This document shows positions 25,760 to 34,931 of a DNA stretch of 64,000 nt, piece after piece. A program made the translations under genes and the position numbers. Under the pieces are notes generated by a model. The model saw nothing but the letters and a program-made list of their open reading frames with translations. It made no database searches and had not been told where the DNA came from. How positions within the stretch are numbered: position 1 is the stretch's first letter; each line of letters opens with the position of its first letter. The stretch lies in contig NZ_JABGBO010000002.1 of assembly GCF_013133775.1 (NCBI RefSeq), positions 1 through 64,000 of the forward strand, in the 5' to 3' direction. The DNA is from Pelistega europaea (lineage in GTDB: Bacteria; Pseudomonadota; Gammaproteobacteria; Burkholderiales; Burkholderiaceae_B).

Positions 25760-26113
25760 ATGAAAAATATAGCTTCAGCTCACAAACCAGAGTTTAAACA
25801 ACTTTTCTTTATCCCTCGGTGTCTAGCCGCATTACAGTTGAACTTATCACGCTTAGCATTGAATCGCCGTTTGGCACAAGGTATGACAGAGTATGTCATT
25901 ATTGTTGCTTTGGTGGCTATTGCTGCTATTGGTGTTTATCAGCTTTTCGGTCAAGTGGTTCGTTCGCAAACTGCTGCTATGGCCAAAGAGTTGGCAGGAG
26001 AAGATGGTTCAGCAGAGTCCCAGACAGCACAAACAGCTGCTCAAAATGCTGCCGCACAGACAGCAGCTAAATCGCTTAAAAGTTTCACTGGCAATGCTTC
26101 CGCAGGCAATTAA
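25760..26113 (+). CDS. flp: Flp-type pilin of a Tad pilus
   Basis: A 117-residue prepilin. After a long basic leader of about 40 residues comes the type IVb signature QGMTEYVIIVALVAIAAIGV, with the conserved Glu-Tyr followed by the hydrophobic assembly helix; cleavage would be just before QGMTEY. The tail is rich in Ala, Gln and Ser, with repeated AAQTAA. Flp leaders are usually 10-25 residues, so this one is unusually long. It is first in the Tad locus, where the abundant pilin normally lies. No prepilin peptidase gene is near it. Confidence 0.85.
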   Translation: MKNIASAHKPEFKQLFFIPRCLAALQLNLSRLALNRRLAQGMTEYVIIVALVAIAAIGVYQLFGQVVRSQTAAMAKELAGEDGSAESQTAQTAAQNAAAQTAAKSLKSFTGNASAGN

Positions 26114-26170
26114 TACATCATTTTGAAGGTGGTCTTGCATGTTTTAAACCAATGCAAAGAAGTGGGGTAA

Positions 26171-27634
26171 ATGATGTATAACAAGAGCAAGCAGATGAGC
26201 GGTATATATTTACGTCAAGGACAAGTGCTAGTGCTGGGTGTAGCTATCTTGTCAGTGTTGATTGTTGCTTTATTGAGCATGTTTCATATAGGAATGCTGG
26301 CTTCTATCAAGACTAAGCAGACTCATGCATTGGATGCGGCTGCTTATTCTGGTGCTTTGGTACAAGCCAGAGCGCTCAATATGCAAGCCTATATTAATAT
26401 TGCTCAGGTAGGGCATCAAATGGCTATGGCGCATCTGGTGACGCTTGCTTCTTGGGCTGATTGGGCAAGCACCATGTCCAAATCAGTACGTGGAGCAAAT
26501 CCTCCTGCATGGGTGATTGCTACACATTTTGGTGCTCGGCACGGGCAAGCCTATACTTCAGCCGCTAAGGCGAGTATTTTGAATGGTTTGGCCAATCCTG
26601 GAGCTGCATTAGCACAGCAATTTAGTCGACATGATGAAATTGTTGAACATGTGTTAGCCAAGGTGAGCTATGCTATTCGAGACGATATGTTTGAAGCAAG
26701 AGAGCATGCTATTCATGCGGTATTGCAGCAAAACTATCCTTCTAAAACTATTTTTTACCGTGGGGGGAATACAGACCTAGAATTCATACGACAAGATAGA
26801 TGGGAGGATGTTTCTGTATCAGCACAACAAAACCATAAGCAAGGCTCTACTGCAACAATACAGCAATACAGTGGACAGGGGGGACTAGAGTCACAACAAT
26901 TAAGCTGGTGGTTGACTGACAGTGGTGATAAACAGTTTACTCACATTTTTAAACCTATAGCCAATTACCGTTCTTTATTAAATGATGTCGCTGCTGTTTA
27001 CAGGTTTTTAGGGGAGCGTAAATATATCTCCAAGAGTTTATTGCCAGTTAGTGAGAGGTGTCCTTTGTGGCGACATGAGTTACGCCGACAAGGATCGACA
27101 TTATTAAATGACAAAGGGCAATGGCAGTCCATTGATACACAGTCTTATCATGCTTTACGCTCAAATAAATGGATAGGATGCTATTACCGAGAGTATCCTA
27201 TGGGGTGGGGATGGGTATCAGGGCAATCAGGAAAGTTACCTGAAGGAATGGCTTATGCAACAAACCCTCCTGGTAGTTTTGCAGCAGAAGATTTCTGGCG
27301 CTGGGTACAACGAGTCGCCAAATGGAATATTTTTGGCGGAGATGATAATCCGCTAGCTAACTCTAGAGCGGTACAGCATCGGCATCGGTGGTCAGGAGGA
27401 GGCTTAGTTCCCTATGTAGATATTGACCATACGCAATTTAAAAAACAATTAGAGTTCACATTGCATCTGCTTCAACCTAAAGTAAGAGGGCAAACTTTTC
27501 ATTTGCAAACAGCCGCACAAACTTTTTTTGAGCGGCCATTACCTAGAGTAGATGGCAAGAGAGAGCATCCCAATTTATGGCACCCCTATTGGCAAGCTAG
27601 ATTAATAGCTTTATCCAAGAAGGAGGCAAAATGA
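26171..27634 (+). CDS. TadG-like pilus assembly protein
   Basis: A 487-residue protein with one N-terminal membrane anchor: QGQVLVLGVAILSVLIVALL at residues 17-36, followed by the periplasmic TadG-type stretch KTKQTHALDAAAYSGALVQA. The remaining 420 residues are periplasmic and not recognised; no von Willebrand domain is evident. TadG-like proteins are minor structural or adhesive components at the pilus base. The start is ATG 26171 or 26174 with GGGG upstream. It is followed by a second pseudopilin-like gene overlapping by four bases. Confidence 0.65.
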   Translation: MMYNKSKQMSGIYLRQGQVLVLGVAILSVLIVALLSMFHIGMLASIKTKQTHALDAAAYSGALVQARALNMQAYINIAQVGHQMAMAHLVTLASWADWASTMSKSVRGANPPAWVIATHFGARHGQAYTSAAKASILNGLANPGAALAQQFSRHDEIVEHVLAKVSYAIRDDMFEAREHAIHAVLQQNYPSKTIFYRGGNTDLEFIRQDRWEDVSVSAQQNHKQGSTATIQQYSGQGGLESQQLSWWLTDSGDKQFTHIFKPIANYRSLLNDVAAVYRFLGERKYISKSLLPVSERCPLWRHELRRQGSTLLNDKGQWQSIDTQSYHALRSNKWIGCYYREYPMGWGWVSGQSGKLPEGMAYATNPPGSFAAEDFWRWVQRVAKWNIFGGDDNPLANSRAVQHRHRWSGGGLVPYVDIDHTQFKKQLEFTLHLLQPKVRGQTFHLQTAAQTFFERPLPRVDGKREHPNLWHPYWQARLIALSKKEAK

Positions 27635-28587
27635 TACCGCATAATAAGCCTTTGGTTATTCTCCCTAATACTTTACCTGTTCCATGTAGTGATTTGCTCG
27701 TTTCAGGGGATAGATTGTTTTATTGGAGAGTTGATGACGAATACAGGAAATCGAGCCATGATGGAATGCATCACAAGCTATTCACTGCATTGACTTGTTG
27801 TGGAGAGCGAGAACAGAGTGGAGCATTGATGCATGGTCGTCATTTGAGTCGATCAATCACTTCTTGCGTAGGTCAAGCTCTTGTTGAGGGAATGGTACTG
27901 GTGCTTGTGTTGATTAGTTTTTTTATTGCTATCCCTTGGCTAGGAAGACTATTCGATATTGGTATGCAACAAATGCATGCCAGTCGCTATGCTGCTTTTC
28001 AGTGGAGCCGCCAATTACAGTCTCCTGATGAAAAAAAGATTAAGCATAAATTTTTGCTCTCCAATGAGCATCAATGGCGAGATAGACGGCATCAGCGAAT
28101 AGTGACTGCCGAATCTATCAATATGCGTACAGAGCGACAAATAGTATTGGATGATGATAAGCAACCGGGAAAACAAGTAGCCCAAGCAGCAACTTTGCGG
28201 CGTCAATGGGGACTTCAAGATCAGGGAGTGGTCAATATAAAACTTGCCGTCAGTCCTATCTATACAGGATACAAACAGAATAGCAGCACTTCTCTTGGGT
28301 TAGATGCTGGATTTTTGGAGCGGTTGCCTCTGACTATATATCGAAATACAGCAATTTTGGTAGATGCAGGGCATAGTGATTCAGATAAAACAAGTCATTA
28401 TAGGACTGGACAGTCAGATTTAGCATGGCAAGAGGTAGCTGAACGAAGTTATGCCCTAGGAAAGCATATCCAGCGATATGCAGAGCCAGCGGAAGGTTTT
28501 GCTAGAGAAAATCCCATTTTTGATTGGTTGCTTCCTTGGGCAGGAAAATTACCCCAGCATCATCTAGAGTCATTACAGGAGAAGTAG
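27631..28587 (+). CDS. TadE-like pseudopilin with a long N-terminal extension
   Basis: A 318-residue protein. The pseudopilin-type helix CVGQALVEGMVLVLVLISFF lies at about residues 81-100, with the Glu at the expected place, followed by ASRYAAFQWSRQLQ, which is typical of TadE/TadF proteins. About 80 residues precede it, far more than a normal prepilin leader, yet AAGGAGG seven bases before ATG 27631 supports that start. An internal start such as the ATG at 27760 or 27829 cannot be excluded. The periplasmic part is not recognised. Confidence 0.6.
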   Translation: MIPHNKPLVILPNTLPVPCSDLLVSGDRLFYWRVDDEYRKSSHDGMHHKLFTALTCCGEREQSGALMHGRHLSRSITSCVGQALVEGMVLVLVLISFFIAIPWLGRLFDIGMQQMHASRYAAFQWSRQLQSPDEKKIKHKFLLSNEHQWRDRRHQRIVTAESINMRTERQIVLDDDKQPGKQVAQAATLRRQWGLQDQGVVNIKLAVSPIYTGYKQNSSTSLGLDAGFLERLPLTIYRNTAILVDAGHSDSDKTSHYRTGQSDLAWQEVAERSYALGKHIQRYAEPAEGFARENPIFDWLLPWAGKLPQHHLESLQEK

Positions 28588-28589
28588 TT

Positions 28590-29612
28590 ATGAGGTGGCC
28601 GATGGTTTGTTTTTGGAGTGAGTATTTGTGGTATCACACAACTGTGGTGATACGACTAGTCGTTCAGTCTGTTTGTCGTAATGGCGACTGGGTTTTGAAT
28701 GGTGTCTATGTATTAGTTTCGACGCTATTTTCTATCAAAAAACAAGTTTCTACTATTCATAGACTGACTTATGGATTTATCAGTGTGTTAGCCACTTTCT
28801 TTCCTGTGATAGCTCAAGGGGATAACAGTATGATTGCTTTTAAGATGCCTGTAGATTCTTCTTATTCAGTAATAACTCGAGAAGGCAACGGTGTGGCTGC
28901 TTTTAAGATGCCTGTAGATTTTTCTTATCCAGCAATCACTCAAAATGACAACAGTGTGGCTGCTTTTAACAAGATGTCTATAGATTCTCATGCTAGCTAT
29001 AGTATGTTAAGTCAAAAAGGACGGGAAATTCTCCAGCAGTTAGATATTCCATCTGCTGTATTTTTGCAGCAGAATACTAGTTTTTCTCTAGCTAATGTTA
29101 CTTGGACCTTTCAACAAGAAACAGGGTTTTCAACTTTGTTGGACAAGGTCAAACAATCCTCATTTCAACGAATTATTGTACTGCCAGGGCAATTTGCTCT
29201 TACATCCTCTCTGGAAGGAGGGATATATGCCTTGTTGTGGGTTAAACAGCAGTCCCCTGATGGTTATACCGGTACACTGAATTTACTAGACAGTGCTACT
29301 CAATCAATACAGTTAGAAGCCTTATCTTGGTTACCAGAACAGGCGGTGGTACTGATGGATATTGAGTCAGAAACGCCCACACTGATGCATCAATGGATTT
29401 ATTTACTTCCCTTTAGTAAGGCAAGTATTGAAAATTTGATGCAAACCAACCTCAGACAGAATCTGTGGAAACGTCAGTTGAATGCAGGGCAAGTCTTATG
29501 GCATAAGGAGAAAGAGCGCCTTACTTATCGCATTGAGGATGTGAGCGGTATCTATACAAAAGAGGGGGAAACCGCATTATATGTGCTGAAGCAAAGGTTA
29601 TCTAATGAGTGA
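28590..29612 (+). CDS. Unknown Tad-locus protein with internal 21-residue repeats
   Basis: A 340-residue protein of no recognised family. Hydrophobic stretches near residues 15-30 and 55-75 could be anchor or signal (FISVLATFFPVIAQG ends in a plausible cleavage site). Residues 78-140 hold three tandem copies of about 21 residues built on NGVAAFKMPVDxSYxxIT (DNA period 63 bp at 28821, 28884 and 28947). The C-terminal 200 residues are mixed alpha/beta. ATG 28590 is chosen because CAGGAGAAG precedes it, two bases after the previous stop. Its place suggests a pilus accessory or outer-membrane part. Confidence 0.55.
   Translation: MRWPMVCFWSEYLWYHTTVVIRLVVQSVCRNGDWVLNGVYVLVSTLFSIKKQVSTIHRLTYGFISVLATFFPVIAQGDNSMIAFKMPVDSSYSVITREGNGVAAFKMPVDFSYPAITQNDNSVAAFNKMSIDSHASYSMLSQKGREILQQLDIPSAVFLQQNTSFSLANVTWTFQQETGFSTLLDKVKQSSFQRIIVLPGQFALTSSLEGGIYALLWVKQQSPDGYTGTLNLLDSATQSIQLEALSWLPEQAVVLMDIESETPTLMHQWIYLLPFSKASIENLMQTNLRQNLWKRQLNAGQVLWHKEKERLTYRIEDVSGIYTKEGETALYVLKQRLSNE
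28821..29009 (+). repeat. Three 63-bp tandem repeats inside the coding region
   Basis: Copies begin at 28821, 28884 and 28947 and encode 21-residue units with GTGGCTGCTTTTAAGATG-like cores. The third copy is most diverged. The reading frame is kept because 63 is divisible by three. Confidence 0.75.
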
Positions 29613-29853
29613 TTTATACAAAATGGTTGATTATCAGAGTGAGAACTGAGTGATTTATACAAAATGGTTGATTATCAGTGTGAGATCTGAGTGATTTATA
29701 CAGTGCGTGGCACTAGCCTGTAGGAATTAGGTGTCATCTTATGTGGCTAGCTATTGGTCTACAGAAATTAGGTGTCATCTTATGTGGCTAGCTATTGGTC
29801 TGTAGAAATTAGGTGTCATCTTATGTGGCTAGCTATTGGTCTACAGAAATTGG
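29606..29853. repeat. Two successive 41-bp tandem arrays before cpaB
   Basis: Array A: TGAGTGATTTATACAAAATG units begin at 29606, 29647 and 29688 (third partial), and the first carries the stop codon of the preceding gene (TGA 29610-29612). Array B: an unrelated unit with GAATTAGGTGTCATCTTATG begins near 29719, 29760 and 29801, plus a partial copy at 29842. Both have a period of exactly 41 bp. Confidence 0.85.
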
Positions 29854-29872
29854 TTATTGTTAGGAGTGGTAA

Positions 29873-30817
29873 ATGCGAATTAAGGTCAATAAGAAAACGT
29901 TAGTGTTGGCTGTACTTGCCTCGACAGCAGGTATTCTAGCAGTAGTTATGGCAAAACAATATATTCAAGATCGCATTACTGAGATTGAGGCACAGTCCAA
30001 GGTGGAAACAGAGCCAAGGGTGGTCGCCGCTTATGATTTACCGGTAGGCACTAAGATTGAGTCGGCTCATGTCGCGATAAGAGATATTCCCAAGGACTGG
30101 ATTGTGAGTGGTAGTCTTAAGCCCGAAGAGTTTATACAGATTGAGGGGCAGATAGTTACAGTGGCTCTAAAAAGAGGTGATCCGTTGTTATGGGCAAATA
30201 CAGCAACAGCCAGTCGACGCCCCTTTTCAGAAAAAATCAATGTGGGAAGACGAGCAGTTACAATGCCTGTTGATAGTATTAACTCAGTATCAGGCATGTT
30301 GGTACCAGGAGACTTAATTGATTTATATGTCTCTTTTGAATACCGACAGCGACAAATCACCGCACCTTTATTACAAGGTGTTTTGGTTATGGCTACAGGT
30401 AAGCAGAGTCGGCATAGTGATAGTGGGCAAGAGAGTACATTTTCTACTGTGACTTTAGATACTGCTCCAGAGGAAGCAGCCAAGTTAGTTGCAGCGAGAC
30501 AGGCTGGGACTATTACCGCTTTATTGCGTAATCCTCATGATAACCAATCTTCCCAAAAAGCTATAAAAGGAGACTTGGCTACTATCTTGGGTATAGCCAC
30601 ACCACCACCGCAGAGCAAGCGCAAGCCCGCTGTAGTTTATGGGGATAAAGTTACCAGTAAGCTACCAGCCTTGGTTCAAAATAAAGATGAAGTTGATGTT
30701 CAACAAAAAAGAGGCATGATTGATTTGCCAGGACAAGAAGATTTAGTTAGTGCATGGATTCGTTCTTTACCCAAGCCGAGTGAGGAGCAGTTGCAGGCAT
30801 TGGGCATGCAAGAGTAA
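29873..30817 (+). CDS. cpaB: CpaB/RcpC pilus assembly protein
   Basis: A 314-residue periplasmic protein anchored by one N-terminal helix (LVLAVLASTAGILAVVMAKQ). The SAF domain starts at VVAAYDLPVGTKIESAHVAI, followed by GRRAVTMPVDSINSVSGMLV, PGDLIDLY, the signature of CpaB/RcpC. It works with the secretin at the outer membrane in Tad pilus export. TAGGAG precedes the ATG by seven bases. The C-terminal 60 residues are low in similarity to anything I recognise. Upstream is the double 41-bp repeat; cpaC follows after 42 bases. Confidence 0.92.
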   Translation: MRIKVNKKTLVLAVLASTAGILAVVMAKQYIQDRITEIEAQSKVETEPRVVAAYDLPVGTKIESAHVAIRDIPKDWIVSGSLKPEEFIQIEGQIVTVALKRGDPLLWANTATASRRPFSEKINVGRRAVTMPVDSINSVSGMLVPGDLIDLYVSFEYRQRQITAPLLQGVLVMATGKQSRHSDSGQESTFSTVTLDTAPEEAAKLVAARQAGTITALLRNPHDNQSSQKAIKGDLATILGIATPPPQSKRKPAVVYGDKVTSKLPALVQNKDEVDVQQKRGMIDLPGQEDLVSAWIRSLPKPSEEQLQALGMQE

Positions 30818-30859
30818 TCATTCAATGGTTTGACAGAAATATATTGATGAGAGACACAT

Positions 30860-32404
30860 ATGAAGATAATTAAAACAAAATCACTATGGTGGATGCTATT
30901 TTGTTTAGGGTATAGTACGTCGTTATTGGCTCAGCCAATGTCAGACTCTATTAAAGAAGAGTTTACTGTTGATGCGTCAACCGAACTTGTTCCCTCTAAG
31001 GAGGTGCCATCACAGACCATTACTATGACTGTGGGGACTATCAAAGTCATTGCTTTGCCCAGTATTGCACGAGTTGCCGTGGGAGATAGCAAGATTATTC
31101 AGGCCAATACAGATGACGATAAGGAGTTGATACTCTTTGCTCGCAGTGAGGGTAAAACTACACTAGAGGTTTGGAATACTTCTGGTCAGCGTCGAAGTTT
31201 TGAGATTGATGTGCGTTCTGCTCAAGCACAAGAGCTTAAAGAAGATATTTTAAAGATTGTTCAGCGTATCTCTAATGCTAAAGCCAGTATTGTTGGTGAC
31301 AAGATTATCATTGAGGGCGATCGTCTCAGTGATGCGGATAGGGAGCGAATCCAAAAACTAACAACATATTATCCCCAAATTGTTGATATGAGTAGCCAAA
31401 TTGGATGGGATGAGATGGTGATGTTAGATGTACAAATCGTGGAATTGCCACGTCATTATGTGCAAGAGCTTGGTGTTAAATGGGGGGCTAGCTCACAAGG
31501 AGGCTTCCAAATTGGAGGTGTGGTCGATAGTTATTCCTCCTCGTTGTTACGTCGTCCTGGAGATGTTTTACTGGATACTGTTGCTGGAGCAAGGGCAGGA
31601 TATGCTGGTCTTAATGCCTTGTTATCCTCCACAATACAGGCAATGGCAGACAATGGACAGGCGGTGATATTAGCTCAACCTCAATTAATGGCACGTAGTG
31701 GCGCTACGGCGGAATTTCTTGCTGGTGGGGAGGTTCCTTATTCTGTAGTTGATGCTAACGGTAATACACAGACTATTTTTAAACCCTATGGAGTGAGTTT
31801 GTATATTACACCGCGTATCGAAAAGAACGGGATTATTCGCTCCAAAATTAATGTTGAGGTTAGTGCTGTTGATAGTTCCATGAATTTAGCTGGAGGACCT
31901 GCACTAAAAACGCGTCGGACCTCTACTGAGTTTAATGTAAAGTCGGGAGAGCCATTGGTATTATCTGGCTTTATTTCGCGAGATCAGATGCAGGGTATGG
32001 CTCGTTTGCCAGGAGTGAGTGAGATTCCTATTTTAGGGGAGCTATTTCGTTCACGACGCTTTCAGAGTAATGAGACTGAACTAGTTATTATTGTAAGGCC
32101 TCTGGTAGTGTCGGCAAATAATCGCCAGATGCGGCAACGAGTGGCAAGAACAAGGGCTGTGGTTGATAGTAGTTTTGAAGAGCGTCCAATTCTTAATGTA
32201 GACATTCAACCAGAATTATCACCTGTTATAGAGAAAGAACGCTTCTCTGAAGAAGATAGAAGATTGACTGATAAGTATGCATCTGCTGAAGATTTTCAAC
32301 CATTAGCAGAACACCTTCAGTTCAAAGTGGTTAAGACTCCTCCTCGACTTAGAACTATCAATAAAAAAACTAAATCTAGAGTGGTGTTACCTGTAAAAGA
32401 ATAA
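30860..32404 (+). CDS. cpaC: CpaC/RcpA secretin of the Tad pilus
   Basis: A 514-residue outer-membrane channel protein with a Sec signal (SLWWMLFCLGYSTSLLAQP). The N-terminal BON/N-domain includes VGTIKVIALPSIARVAVGDS, and the secretin core begins MVMLDVQIVELPRHYVQELG, with VILAQPQLMARSGATAEFLA, GGEVPYSV and the C-terminal LPGVSEIPILGELFRSRRFQ, ETELVIIVRP. These are the standard type II/IV secretin motifs. About 100 extra residues follow the core and may bind partner proteins. AGAGACACAT upstream gives a moderate ribosome-binding site. Confidence 0.95.
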   Translation: MKIIKTKSLWWMLFCLGYSTSLLAQPMSDSIKEEFTVDASTELVPSKEVPSQTITMTVGTIKVIALPSIARVAVGDSKIIQANTDDDKELILFARSEGKTTLEVWNTSGQRRSFEIDVRSAQAQELKEDILKIVQRISNAKASIVGDKIIIEGDRLSDADRERIQKLTTYYPQIVDMSSQIGWDEMVMLDVQIVELPRHYVQELGVKWGASSQGGFQIGGVVDSYSSSLLRRPGDVLLDTVAGARAGYAGLNALLSSTIQAMADNGQAVILAQPQLMARSGATAEFLAGGEVPYSVVDANGNTQTIFKPYGVSLYITPRIEKNGIIRSKINVEVSAVDSSMNLAGGPALKTRRTSTEFNVKSGEPLVLSGFISRDQMQGMARLPGVSEIPILGELFRSRRFQSNETELVIIVRPLVVSANNRQMRQRVARTRAVVDSSFEERPILNVDIQPELSPVIEKERFSEEDRRLTDKYASAEDFQPLAEHLQFKVVKTPPRLRTINKKTKSRVVLPVKE

Positions 32405-32418
32405 AAAAGGAGACTGAA

Positions 32419-34074
32419 ATGAGAATAGAAGTGCGTTTTGAAGAAGGTAAGCAGCTTTTTTTGGATATTGGCTTTCCCTATTGTATTGGGCGCTCTCCAG
32501 AAATGGATTTTGTGATTAAATCATGGCGTGTTGCCAAACATCATATGTCTTTTATTGCCAGAGAAGATAATGTTTATATTGAAGATCAGGGGTCTTTGGC
32601 AGGAACCTTACTAAATGGTGAGCGCATTCATATGGGCGGTCCATTAAAAATAGGGGATGAAATCATTGTAGGGCCTTGCTTGATGACTATTGTTGAGTTG
32701 CAGGATAAGTCAAAAGAAGAAGCGTCGAATACAGTAGTTTTTTACCAAGAACCGCAAAATACAGCAACTTCCTCACTACGAGACTCTAACGGAGCTAATC
32801 TTCAAAGAGAGTTATATCACCGTCGGAGACTGCATGCTGCTTTGGTGGAAGCATTGGACTTGCGTCGTCGCAATATCACGCTAATGAGTGATGACGCCTT
32901 ACGTTTAGAAGCAAGTCAATGGTTAGACAAGATTATTACTCAGGATGATGAGATTGAGTTTTTCTTTGATAAGCAAGCTATTAAGCAAGCAGTGTTAGAT
33001 GAGGCGGTAGGGCTAGGACCACTTGAGGAGTTGTTAAAAGATAAAGAAATTACCGAGATTATGGTGAATCGCTTCGATGAAATCTATGTTGAGCGTAAGG
33101 GACTACTTTCAAAGGCGAATATCGTGTTTAGTAGTGAAAAAGCAGTTCTAGGTGTGATTGATCGTATTGTGGCACCTATCGGTAGACGTATAGACGAGAG
33201 CTCTCCTATGGTTGATGCACGTTTGCTGGATGGTTCCCGTGTTAATGCCGTTATTCCTCCTATTGCATTGAGAGGAGCTAGTTTGACAATACGTAAATTT
33301 ACTCAACATCGCCCCCAGATGCATGAGTTGATTCAACTAGGTTCTCTTGATCAGGCAATGGCAACCTTTCTCGAATTGTGTGTCAAATATCGCATGAATC
33401 TTATCGTATCAGGAGGCACTGGTTCAGGTAAGACAACGTTACTTAATATTCTTTCTAACTGTATACCTGAACAAGAGCGTATTGTCACTATTGAGGATGC
33501 CGCAGAATTGAGACTTAACCATGCCCACCTTGTTAGTCTGGAAGCAAGGCCTGCTAATGTGGAGGGGAGGGGCGTAGTATCCATCCGAGACTTGGTTCGT
33601 AATGCACTGCGTATGCGACCAGACCGTATTATTGTAGGTGAGTGTCGTGGGGCAGAGGCATTTGATATGCTTTCTGCTATGAATACGGGGCATGAGGGGT
33701 CATTAACTACTCTACATGCCAATTCCACTAGAGATGCTTTGTCTCGTTTAGAAACAATGATTATGATGGCTGGTGATATGGACTTGCCTTTGGGGGCAAT
33801 CCGTGAGCATATTGCCAATAGCGTGGATTTTATTGTGCAGCAAACCAGACTTTCTAATGGGAGAAGGGTGATTTCTTCTATTGCTGAAGTAGGAGGTATG
33901 GAAAGTGGTGTTATTAAAACGCAAGAATTATTTGGTTTTGATAAAAAGGCAGCCTTTGTAGGACGTGGCATTATACCAGATGCTTTTGAGAAACTACGTG
34001 AAGAGGGTGTTGATATTTCCCCTGAGTTGTTTAATAGTTACTCTCCTGTCGTGCAAGCAGGGACTTCTTTATAG
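32419..34074 (+). CDS. cpaF: FHA domain fused to CpaF/TadA secretion ATPase
   Basis: A 551-residue fusion. Residues 1-95 form an FHA domain (YCIGRSPEMDFVI, then the phosphothreonine-pocket stretch GSLAGTLLNGERI). The rest is the TadA/CpaF hexameric ATPase powering pilus assembly: EIMVNRFDEIYVERKG, Walker A GGTGSGKTTL near residue 334, Asp/His boxes in ITIEDAAEL and HVLVSLEARP-like region, Walker B RIIVGECRGAEAFDML, and HEGSLTTLHANS. No TadZ/CpaE gene is present, and the FHA part may take over its localising role. AAAGGAG lies upstream. Confidence 0.93.
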   Translation: MRIEVRFEEGKQLFLDIGFPYCIGRSPEMDFVIKSWRVAKHHMSFIAREDNVYIEDQGSLAGTLLNGERIHMGGPLKIGDEIIVGPCLMTIVELQDKSKEEASNTVVFYQEPQNTATSSLRDSNGANLQRELYHRRRLHAALVEALDLRRRNITLMSDDALRLEASQWLDKIITQDDEIEFFFDKQAIKQAVLDEAVGLGPLEELLKDKEITEIMVNRFDEIYVERKGLLSKANIVFSSEKAVLGVIDRIVAPIGRRIDESSPMVDARLLDGSRVNAVIPPIALRGASLTIRKFTQHRPQMHELIQLGSLDQAMATFLELCVKYRMNLIVSGGTGSGKTTLLNILSNCIPEQERIVTIEDAAELRLNHAHLVSLEARPANVEGRGVVSIRDLVRNALRMRPDRIIVGECRGAEAFDMLSAMNTGHEGSLTTLHANSTRDALSRLETMIMMAGDMDLPLGAIREHIANSVDFIVQQTRLSNGRRVISSIAEVGGMESGVIKTQELFGFDKKAAFVGRGIIPDAFEKLREEGVDISPELFNSYSPVVQAGTSL

Positions 34075-34085
34075 GAGATGCAGTT

Positions 34086-34931
34086 GTGATATTTATCGCT
34101 ATTGTATGTGCTGTGCTTAGTGCCTCTATCCTATTTTTTATTTTGATACACGAGTTTCAACAAGCATGGTCACGTTATGAATTACATTTTAAAGGGCAAG
34201 CCACACGCAATTTGAGTGAGATGTTTATTTTTCTTAACCCTGTCTCTGTATGGGGAGCATCCTTATTGTTGTGTCTGTTATGCATGTTATTAGTGGGGGT
34301 TTTTACCCGTAATGTGGCGATTGCACTGGTGACAGGGGGTGTATTGTTGTTTTTACCACCTCTTCTTTTGTCGTACCTTAAGAAAAAACGTATCCGTCGA
34401 TTTAATGAACAATTGCCTCTAATGCTGAGTTCTCTAGCCTCGGCGTTGAAAGCTGGCTCAGGAGTGCAACTTGCTTTAAAGACAGTTATAGAAGAATCTC
34501 AACCACCACTCTCCGATGAATTTAGCCTAGTTTTACGTGAACAACGCTTGGGTTTGGCTTTTCATGAGGCTTTGGATAACTTGCTTAAGAGAATCCCTAC
34601 AGAAGCAACCCAGCTAGTTGTTTCGTCGTTAAAAATCGCCACTCAATCAGGAGGTAATTTGGCAGATGCTTTAGAACGGGTTGCTAGGACTTTGCGATCA
34701 ATAAAGCAGATTGAGGATAAAATTGAGGCATTGACCAGTCAGGGAAAGTTTCAAGCTAAGGTAATGATTTGTTTACCTATTCTTCTTATGTTCGTATTGA
34801 ATTTTGGTGAGATGAACTTGCTAGAGTTACTGTGGACAACCAAAGAGGGAGGGATTGTTCTAGGTACTGTACTAATATTAGAAATTTGTGGGGCTTATTT
34901 TATTCATAGAATTATCAAAATTGATATTTGA
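34086..34931 (+). CDS. tadB: TadB platform protein
   Basis: A 281-residue inner-membrane protein of the T2SSF/GspF type. The core reads FNEQLPLMLSSLASALKAGS, GVQLALKTVIEE, then LVVSSLKIATQSGGNLADAL and TSQGKFQAKVMICLPILLMF. With TadC it forms the platform on which CpaF acts. The start is GTG at 34086, six bases after AGGAGA. The end of the gene, including the stop codon, is the first copy of a 65-68-bp tandem repeat that fills the gap to tadC. Confidence 0.9.
   Translation: MIFIAIVCAVLSASILFFILIHEFQQAWSRYELHFKGQATRNLSEMFIFLNPVSVWGASLLLCLLCMLLVGVFTRNVAIALVTGGVLLFLPPLLLSYLKKKRIRRFNEQLPLMLSSLASALKAGSGVQLALKTVIEESQPPLSDEFSLVLREQRLGLAFHEALDNLLKRIPTEATQLVVSSLKIATQSGGNLADALERVARTLRSIKQIEDKIEALTSQGKFQAKVMICLPILLMFVLNFGEMNLLELLWTTKEGGIVLGTVLILEICGAYFIHRIIKIDI

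Noticed and set aside
25893-26126. Alternative frames over the flp gene
   Set aside because: Only the frame of 25760-26113 carries the QGMTEY pilin signature and a ribosome-binding site.
29606-29853. CRISPR array
   Set aside because: Units are contiguous tandem copies without distinct spacers, and no cas genes are present.
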